DNA of 6,282 bases from contig VAXY01000110.1 in NCBI GenBank assembly GCA_005885085.1, positions 1-6,282 of the forward strand, given 5' to 3'. This DNA comes from Actinomycetota bacterium (lineage in GTDB: Bacteria; Actinomycetota; Thermoleophilia; Gaiellales; Gaiellaceae). The notes under the pieces were generated by a model that was not told where the DNA came from, searched no databases, and saw only the letters and a list, made by a program, of their open reading frames with translations. How positions within the stretch are numbered: position 1 is the stretch's first letter; every line of letters starts with the position of its first letter. The position numbers and the translations under genes are program-made. Below, one piece after another: positions 1 to 5,460 of the stretch.

Positions 1-2277
1 GACGAGCTCGGTCTGGCCGGTTTCTTCCTGCTCCACTGGGACGTGCTCGAGCTCGCACGCGAATGTGCGCTCGAGGTGCGCGGCCGCGACTCGCCGCGCC
101 ACGCGCTGCCGCCGGGCCGCGGGCGCGGCTCGTCCGTCGGCTCGCTCGTCTGTTACCTCACCGGCCTCTCGCACGTCGACCCCGTCGGCGCCGAGCTCTC
201 TCTCGGGCGGTTCCTCAACCGTGAGCTCGACGCGGTGCCCGACATCGACCTCGACTTCCCGAGGGACATCCGCGAGAAGCTGATCGTCGCAGTCACCGAT
301 CGCTACGGCCGAGAGCACGCCGCGCTCGTCGCCTCGTTCGCGACATACCGGTCACGCGGGGCGATCCGCGACGTCGGCAAGGCGCTCGGCCTGCCCTACG
401 CAGAGCTCGAGCGGATCGCACGTGTCTCCGAGGGCTGGAACGCGAAACGCGTCGCCGAGGAGCTGCAGCTGCTCCCCGACGCCGACCGCAAGCTGCTGTC
501 TCCGCGCTGGCGCGCCTTCGCGGAGCTCTGCCACGAGATCGCGGGCCTGCCGCGCCACATCTCACAGCACCCCGGCGGAATGGTGATCTCCTCCCGGCCG
601 CTCGTCGAGCTCGTGCCGGTCCAGCCGGCCGCGATGGCGGGACGGCAGATGTGCCAGTGGGACAAGGACTCCTGCGCCGACGCCGGTTTCCTGAAGATCG
701 ACCTGCTCGGGCTGGGAATGCTGTCGGCGGTCGAGGACTGCGTCGAGCAGATCGCCAAGCTGCGCGGACAGCCGATCGACCTCTCCCGCATCCCGCTCGA
801 CGACCAGGCCGTCTACGACGACATCCAGCGCGCAGACACGGTGGGCGACTTCCAGATCGAGAGCCGGGCGCAGATGCAGAGCCTGTTACGCACGCAACCG
901 GAGAACCTCGACGACCTCACCGTGCAGGTTGCGCTCGTGCGCCCGGGCCCGATTCAGGGCAAGGCCGTCCATCCGTACATCGAGCACCGGCAGCAGCTGC
1001 GCGAGAACCCCTCGTTCGTGCCGCCCGTCGACCATCCGCTGCTCGCGGAGTGCCTGCGCTCGACGCTCGGCGTCGTCGTCTTCCAGGACCAGGTGCTCGA
1101 GGTTGCGATCGCGCTCGCCGGCTTCAGCGTGGGGGAGGCGGAAGGCCTGCGCCGGGCGATGAGCCGCAAGCGGTCGCACGACGCGCTGGAGGCGTATCGC
1201 GGGCGCTTCGTCGCCGGCGCGCTCCGCAAGGGAGTCGATGCCGAGACCGCGGACAACGTCTACGACAAGCTCGTCGGCTTCTCCGGCTTCGGCTTTCCGA
1301 AATCGCACGCGGCTGCGTTCGGGCTGCTCGCGTACCAATCCGCGTGGCTGCGGCATCACTATGCGGCGGAGTTCCTCTGCGCGCTGCTCAACGCGCAGCC
1401 GATGGGCTTCTATCCGCCGGCGACGCTCGTCCGCGACGGCCAGCGGCGTGGGGTGGAGACGCGCCCGCCCGACGTCAACGTGAGCTCCGCAAAGTGCGCG
1501 GTCGAAGACGGCACCGTCAGAATCGGGATCGACTACGTGAACGGCATCGGCGAGGACGACGCGCACGCGGTGGTCGAGGAGCGCGACCTGGGCGGGCCGT
1601 TCGCAAGCGTCCGTGACCTGGCGCAACGCACGCAGCTTTCCGAGCACGGACTCGAGACGCTGATCGTCTCCGGCGCGTGCGACTGCTTCAGGCTGCCCCG
1701 CCGCCGGCTGCTGTGGCAGCTCGGCCTCGTTCCGCGCTCCCAGACCGTTCCCGGCTCCGGCGGGGACGAGAAGCAGCTGGCGCTACCGCTGGAACCGACT
1801 GCGGCGACGCCGGAGCTCCCCGAGCCGAGCGTGTGGGAGCGCATGCTCGCCGACTACCGTACGACGAGCCTCTCGGTGGGCGTGCACCCGATGGAGCTGT
1901 TGCGCGCCCACCTGCCGGCGGGCGTGCTCTCGTCGCGTGACCTCGAGACGGCCCGCGACCGTTCGCAGGTAGCAGTCGCGGGGATGGCGGTGGCGCGACA
2001 GCGCCCCGCGACGGCAAACGGCGTCGTCTTCATGCTGATCGAGGACGAGTTCGGGGCCGTCAACCTGATCGTCCCGCCCACTGTCTACGACCTGCACCGC
2101 GCGATCGTGCGCGGGGAGCCGCTCATCCTCGCGCACGGGCGCTTCGAGCGGATCGAGCGGAACCAGAACGTGCTCGTGCGCTCGCTCGAGACGCTCAGCT
2201 CGCTCGCACGCGAGATCTCACAGGAGACCGAGGTGGGCGCCAGCCTCCCCGGCGCGCACCACTTCGGTCATCGCTAG
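1..2277 (+). CDS. dnaE2: Error-prone DNA polymerase DnaE2 (ImuC), C-terminal part
   Basis: Seen: the frame is open from base 1 to TAG at 2275-2277 (758 codons), so the gene is cut at its 5' side; the GTG at 43 is internal. Fragment residues: GRGRGSS at about 39-45; PDIDLDF with D81 and D83 (codons 241 and 247); FLKIDLLGLG with D234 (codon 700). These match the catalytic aspartate triad of C-family polymerases. Then VALVRPGPIQG, FGFPKSHAAAFGLLAYQSAW, QPMGFYPPATLV, a helix-hairpin-helix region (about 513-564), a clamp-motif-like QLALPL (592-597) and an OB fold (about 656-732). Known: DnaE2 is the error-prone alpha subunit used in damage-induced mutagenesis with ImuA/ImuB-type partners. The QPMGFY block and the ending soon after the OB fold, with no tau-binding domain, favour DnaE2 over replicative DnaE1. 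Inferred: about 300 N-terminal residues (PHP domain) lie outside, as do any LexA site and imuAB, so SOS control cannot be judged. There is one rare TTA codon (886-888). Confidence 0.93.
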   Translation, partial: DELGLAGFFLLHWDVLELARECALEVRGRDSPRHALPPGRGRGSSVGSLVCYLTGLSHVDPVGAELSLGRFLNRELDAVPDIDLDFPRDIREKLIVAVTDRYGREHAALVASFATYRSRGAIRDVGKALGLPYAELERIARVSEGWNAKRVAEELQLLPDADRKLLSPRWRAFAELCHEIAGLPRHISQHPGGMVISSRPLVELVPVQPAAMAGRQMCQWDKDSCADAGFLKIDLLGLGMLSAVEDCVEQIAKLRGQPIDLSRIPLDDQAVYDDIQRADTVGDFQIESRAQMQSLLRTQPENLDDLTVQVALVRPGPIQGKAVHPYIEHRQQLRENPSFVPPVDHPLLAECLRSTLGVVVFQDQVLEVAIALAGFSVGEAEGLRRAMSRKRSHDALEAYRGRFVAGALRKGVDAETADNVYDKLVGFSGFGFPKSHAAAFGLLAYQSAWLRHHYAAEFLCALLNAQPMGFYPPATLVRDGQRRGVETRPPDVNVSSAKCAVEDGTVRIGIDYVNGIGEDDAHAVVEERDLGGPFASVRDLAQRTQLSEHGLETLIVSGACDCFRLPRRRLLWQLGLVPRSQTVPGSGGDEKQLALPLEPTAATPELPEPSVWERMLADYRTTSLSVGVHPMELLRAHLPAGVLSSRDLETARDRSQVAVAGMAVARQRPATANGVVFMLIEDEFGAVNLIVPPTVYDLHRAIVRGEPLILAHGRFERIERNQNVLVRSLETLSSLAREISQETEVGASLPGAHHFGHR
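2226..2269. terminator. Candidate bidirectional hairpin terminator inside the dnaE2 3' end
   Basis: Outer stem GACCGA (2226-2231) pairs with TCGGTC (2264-2269). Inner stem GGTGGGCGCC (2232-2241) pairs with GGCGCGCACC (2251-2260) except for one G-G mismatch (2236/2256). The loop is 9 nt (2242-2250), with a 3-nt bulge at 2261-2263, giving 15 pairs in all. It ends 5 bases before the dnaE2 stop and begins 13 bases past the GH15 stop on the other strand, the usual place for a terminator of the minus-strand operon. There is no U-tract on either side, so this would be a non-canonical GC-rich actinobacterial type. The structure is seen; the terminator role is inferred from the position and from the absence of any other space between the convergent genes. 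Confidence 0.5.
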
Positions 2278-2282
2278 GACGC

Positions 2283-4103
2283 TCAGTAGCCCGTCGGCTC
2301 TTCGTGCGGCGCACGCTGTTCCATCGGGCTCGCCTCTTCCTGCCGGTCGAGGTTGAACGCCGTGTTGACGAGCGCGACATGCGTGAATGCCTGCGGGAAG
2401 TTCCCGAGCTGGCGGCGCGTCGAGGAATCCCACTCCTCTGCGAGTAAGCCCAGGTCGCTGCGGAGATCGAGCAGCTGCTGGAAGAGCGCCTCCGCCTCCT
2501 CAAGCCGTCCCTGCAGCGCAAGGTTGTCGACGAGCCAGAAGGTGCACGGCAGGAAGGCGCCCTCCCCCGGAGGGAGGCCGTCGACAATGCGGCCTTCCTC
2601 GTCGTGGGCATAGCGGTAGACGAGACCGTCGTGGACGAGGTCGCGCTCGATCGCCGCGACGGTTCCGATCATGCGCGGGTCGTCGGCAGGGAGGAAACCG
2701 ACGAGCGGGATTACCAGCAGGCTCGCGTCGAGGCGCTTCGAGCCGTATGACTGCGTGAAGGAGTTCAGCTCCACGTCGAAGCCGCGCTCGAGCACCTCCC
2801 GGTGGATCTCGGCGCGCACCTCTCGCCACCGGTCCGCCGGCCCTGAGCGGCCGAATCGTTCGACCGCCTGTACGCCGCCGTCGAACGCAACCCAGGCCAT
2901 CACCTTGGAGTGCGTGAAGTGGCGTCGGGCTCCGCGCACCTCCCAGATGCCTTCGTCCGGCTCTTTCCAGGCGTGCTCCAGATACCGCAGGAGCCGGCGC
3001 TGGAGCGACCACGCTTCCTTCGAGACCTCGAGCTCGCGAACCCGAGCCTGATGGAGGGCGTCGAGGACCTCCCCGTAGACGTCGAGTTGGAACTGGGCGC
3101 TCGCCGCGTTGCCCACGCGCACCGGCTTCGATCCCTCGTAGCCCGGCAGCCAGTCGAGCGTCAACTCGGAGAGCCGCCGTTCGCCGGCGACGCCGTACAT
3201 GATCTGCAGTGCCGCGGGGTCACCCGCCGCGGCGCGCAGCAGCCACACGCGCCACGCCCGCGCTTCGTCGAGGTAGCCGGCGTTGACGAAGGCGAGCAAC
3301 GTCAGTGTCGCGTCGCGCAGCCAGCAGAACCGGTAGTCCCAGTTGCGCTCGCCGCCGATCTTCTCCGGCAGCGACGTCGTCGCGGCCGCGACGATCCCGC
3401 CCGTGGGAGCGTAGGTCAGGCTCTTCAGGACGACAAGTGAATGATGCACCTCCTCCTGCCACCTGCCTTTGTAGGAGCAGCGATCGGCCCAGTCGTCCCA
3501 GTAGTCGACCGTGTCCTGCAAGGCGTCCTCCGCGTCGATGGCGTCCGGAGGACGCTCGTTCGACGGGTACCACGTGAGCGTGAACGGAACGCGTTCGCCT
3601 TCGCGAACGGTGAATTCGCCGATCGTGCGCATGTTCTCGCCGCGATGCTCGACCGGTGTTCTGAAGGAGAGGCCGTCGGGGCCGGCGACGGCGATCCGCC
3701 CGTCGTCGATGCGCCGAACCCACGGGATCGTCGAGCCGTAGTCGAAGCGGATGACGAGCTCAGAGCTCATGTCCACCTCGCCCCGCAGGCCTTCGACGAT
3801 GCGCACGATGTCCGGCGCCTCGCCGCGGGGCGGCATGAAGTCGATCAGGCGGACCGCGCCGGTATCGGTCTCCCAGTCCGTCTCGAGGATGAGCGTGCGT
3901 GGCCTGTAGCGGCGACCTGTCTCCCACGAATCGCCGCGGGGCGCGACGATCCACCGGCCGTGATCGGGCGTTCCGAGTAGCGCGGCGAAGCAGGCGCCCG
4001 AGTCGAACCTGGGAAAGCACGCCCAGTCGATCGAGCCGTCGCGTCCCACCAGCGCCGCCGTCTGGAGGTCGCCGATCAGTCCGTAGTCCTCGATGTGGGT
4101 CAT
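2283..4103 (-). CDS. GH15 family hydrolase, trehalase/glucoamylase-like
   Basis: Seen: 606 aa. The N-terminal motif IEDYGLIGDLQTAALVGRDG, followed by SIDW and FPRFDS, is typical of the trehalase-like beta-sandwich domain (about 1-210). An (alpha/alpha)6-barrel region follows (about 215-585) with NWDYRFCWLRDA (254-265), YGVAGERRL, GIWEVRG (385-391; E388 is the likely general acid) and LLAEEWD (553-559; E556, or less likely E557, the general base). There is no signal peptide or membrane segment, so it is probably cytoplasmic. Known: GH15 enzymes are inverting exo-hydrolases releasing glucose; this architecture includes mycobacterial trehalases as well as glucoamylase- and glucodextranase-like enzymes. 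Inferred: it hydrolyses trehalose or an alpha-glucan; the sequence does not settle the substrate. The ATG at 4103-4101 overlaps the upstream TGA by one base (TGATG), with a GAGGA ribosome site six bases before it. It is last in the operon. Leu553, three residues before the proposed base, uses a rare TTA codon (2447-2445). The tail after about 590 is variable and polar. Confidence 0.92.
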   Translation of the reverse strand: MTHIEDYGLIGDLQTAALVGRDGSIDWACFPRFDSGACFAALLGTPDHGRWIVAPRGDSWETGRRYRPRTLILETDWETDTGAVRLIDFMPPRGEAPDIVRIVEGLRGEVDMSSELVIRFDYGSTIPWVRRIDDGRIAVAGPDGLSFRTPVEHRGENMRTIGEFTVREGERVPFTLTWYPSNERPPDAIDAEDALQDTVDYWDDWADRCSYKGRWQEEVHHSLVVLKSLTYAPTGGIVAAATTSLPEKIGGERNWDYRFCWLRDATLTLLAFVNAGYLDEARAWRVWLLRAAAGDPAALQIMYGVAGERRLSELTLDWLPGYEGSKPVRVGNAASAQFQLDVYGEVLDALHQARVRELEVSKEAWSLQRRLLRYLEHAWKEPDEGIWEVRGARRHFTHSKVMAWVAFDGGVQAVERFGRSGPADRWREVRAEIHREVLERGFDVELNSFTQSYGSKRLDASLLVIPLVGFLPADDPRMIGTVAAIERDLVHDGLVYRYAHDEEGRIVDGLPPGEGAFLPCTFWLVDNLALQGRLEEAEALFQQLLDLRSDLGLLAEEWDSSTRRQLGNFPQAFTHVALVNTAFNLDRQEEASPMEQRAPHEEPTGY

Positions 4104-4417
4104 CAGCGGTCCTCGATCTCGAGCGCGAAGCGGCGGAAGCGTTTCAGGACAGCGCGGTTGAACGCGTAGGTGTACTCCTCCGCGACCTCCTCGTCGAGCG
4201 TGGTCGCGAAATGGTCGCGCAGATCGGCGAGCAGCTCGGTCCCGGTCTCGACGAGGTCGACGTAGTCGCCGTAACGTTCCTCGGCTTCGTCGCGCTCGGC
4301 CCGCGTGTACGACTGTTCCGCCGCGATGCAGTCGTCGATCAGGCCGCGATGCTCGCGCTCGAAGAGCTCGAGCTGCCGGTCAATCAGATCGCCGAAGCGC
4401 GCGCGTCTCAGTCTCAT
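4103..4417 (-). CDS. Conserved-looking 104-aa acidic helical protein, unknown function
   Basis: I do not recognise this as a named family. Seen: 104 aa beginning MRLRRARFGDLIDRQLELFE. It has 27 Asp/Glu against 17 Arg/Lys, an arginine-rich start (R2, R4, R5, R7) and a basic patch near the end (LKRFRRF, 91-97). Leucine/isoleucine spacing suggests almost wholly alpha-helical structure, possibly coiled coil. There is no signal peptide or transmembrane segment, one cysteine (C30), and no metal-binding cluster. Start choice: the ATG at 4417-4415 overlaps the glycosyltransferase TGA as ATGA; a GTG at 4465 would add 16 low-complexity residues inside the upstream gene and is less likely. No Shine-Dalgarno sequence is visible, so translation probably depends on coupling. 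Both ends overlap sugar-enzyme genes, which argues that it is a real gene made with them. A role as adaptor or regulatory partner of GH15 or the glycosyltransferase is only a guess. Confidence 0.8.
   Translation of the reverse strand: MRLRRARFGDLIDRQLELFEREHRGLIDDCIAAEQSYTRAERDEAEERYGDYVDLVETGTELLADLRDHFATTLDEEVAEEYTYAFNRAVLKRFRRFALEIEDR
4110..4114 (-). promoter_or_regulatory. Ribosome binding site of the GH15 gene
   Basis: The minus strand reads GAGGA, then six bases, then ATG at 4103. The site lies inside the last codons of the 104-aa gene. It is the clearest Shine-Dalgarno sequence at any start in the window and supports the ATG at 4103 as the GH15 start. Together with the one-base TGATG overlap it allows both re-initiation and independent loading of ribosomes. 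Confidence 0.6.
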
Positions 4418-5460
4418 ACGATTTGACGGTAGAGCTCGAGGTGCGCCGCCGCCGCCGCGTCCCACGTGAGTGATTCTCGCGCCCGTCGCGCGCCCGCGCG
4501 GGCCGCCTCGAGCGCTGCGGGGCTTTCGAGCAGCTCACGAGCGGCCGCGGCGAGCGCGGTCACGTCGCCCGGGGCCACGACGCGGCCGGCGCGGAACCGT
4601 TTGACGGGCTCCGCGATGCCGGCCACGTCGTACGCCACGGCCGGAACGCCGGCGCCGAGCGCCTGCAGCAACGCACCGCTCTGGTCGAGCTCGGGCCGGT
4701 ACGGGAAGAGCGCCACGGTCGCCTCGCCGAGCGCCCGCTCGACCTCGTGCAGCGGTAGATAACCGAGCCGCCACTCGGCGACGTCGCCCGCCTGCGCGCG
4801 GTAGCCGTTCAGCGGCTCCAGCGGATCGCCGGCAACGAGCAGCCGAACTCCCTGGATCAGCTTCGCCGCCGCGATCGCATCACCAAGGCCCTTGTACGGT
4901 CGAATTGTGCCGAGGCAGAGAAGCGTGCGGCCGTCGTCGGCGCGCGGCGGGTCGCTCGGGAAGACCGGGTGGGGGATCACAGTCGCGTCCACGCCGAGGC
5001 TGCTCAGCAGCTCGCGTCCGCCGTCGCTGTGCACGACGACGCGGTCAAAGCGCGCGAGCAGCGTCCGCCAGAGCTCGCGCTTGCGTGCAGTTCTACGCGG
5101 GAGCAGATCATGCGCGGTGAAGACCGTCGGTACACGCGGCCGGAGCACGAAACGGTCGAGCTCGGGCGCGGCCAGCCACTGCAGATGGAGGACATCGGGT
5201 CGACGTCGTAGCAGCGCCGCGGTGCCCGGCAGGTGCTCGGCGGCTTTGACCGGCAGCCGTAGCCTCGAGCGGTGGAAGAGTCGCGACGAGACGGGGTAGA
5301 ACGGCTCGCTACGGCGGTATCCCGTCGGCCCAGGTATCTCTCCGAAGCGAAAGTGCGACGTCACGAGCTCGACGTCGGCGCCCGCGTGTGCGAGGGCGGC
5401 CGCGAGTGCGTGATCGTAGGCCGGCGTAAAGGCGGGCGGATCCGCGAGCACGACGCGCAT
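4414..5460 (-). CDS. GT4-type (GT-B fold) glycosyltransferase
   Basis: Seen: 348 aa starting MRVVLADPPAFTPAYDHALA, the first beta strand and helix of a Rossmann half. Then DVLHLQW (89-95), VFTAHDLLP (113-121), VVVHSD (141-146), LGTIRPYKGL (183-192; R187 and K190 are expected to bind the donor phosphates), LLVAGD, LFPYRPELDQSGALLQALGA (251-270) and GIAEPV. Known: this order is that of retaining GT-B glycosyltransferases of family GT4, which move sugar from a nucleotide donor. Odd: at the usual EX7E site the aligned positions appear to be L258 and Q266, with D259 of the DQSG variant nearby. No signal peptide or membrane helix; cytoplasmic or membrane-peripheral. The open frame continues to 5772, but that extension lies antisense to the EEP gene and has no family resemblance, so the ATG at 5460 is chosen. 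It is first in the operon with the 104-aa and GH15 genes. Donor and acceptor are unknown; a glucoside or lipid-linked glycan is possible. Confidence 0.9.
   Translation of the reverse strand: MRVVLADPPAFTPAYDHALAAALAHAGADVELVTSHFRFGEIPGPTGYRRSEPFYPVSSRLFHRSRLRLPVKAAEHLPGTAALLRRRPDVLHLQWLAAPELDRFVLRPRVPTVFTAHDLLPRRTARKRELWRTLLARFDRVVVHSDGGRELLSSLGVDATVIPHPVFPSDPPRADDGRTLLCLGTIRPYKGLGDAIAAAKLIQGVRLLVAGDPLEPLNGYRAQAGDVAEWRLGYLPLHEVERALGEATVALFPYRPELDQSGALLQALGAGVPAVAYDVAGIAEPVKRFRAGRVVAPGDVTALAAAARELLESPAALEAARAGARRARESLTWDAAAAAHLELYRQIV

Noticed and set aside
43..45. GTG at 43 as the true start of the polymerase gene.
   Set aside because: The frame is open upstream to base 1 and those codons (DELGLAGFFLLHWDV) read as normal DnaE2 sequence, so the gene is simply cut by the window edge.
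651..1647. Long alternative frames over dnaE2: a 321-aa plus-strand frame (651-1616) and a 253-aa minus-strand frame (886-1647).
   Set aside because: They are made of Arg/Ala/Pro/Gly-rich shadow sequence typical of GC-rich DNA and show no family motif, while the dnaE2 frame across the same bases has continuous conserved polymerase motifs.
1..2277. SOS (LexA) control of dnaE2 and linkage to imuA/imuB.
   Set aside because: The promoter and upstream genes lie outside the window, so nothing here can support it.
4418..4465. Longer start (GTG at 4465) for the 104-aa protein.
   Set aside because: It adds a glycine-rich, unlikely segment inside the glycosyltransferase gene, whereas ATG 4417 gives the classic ATGA coupling.
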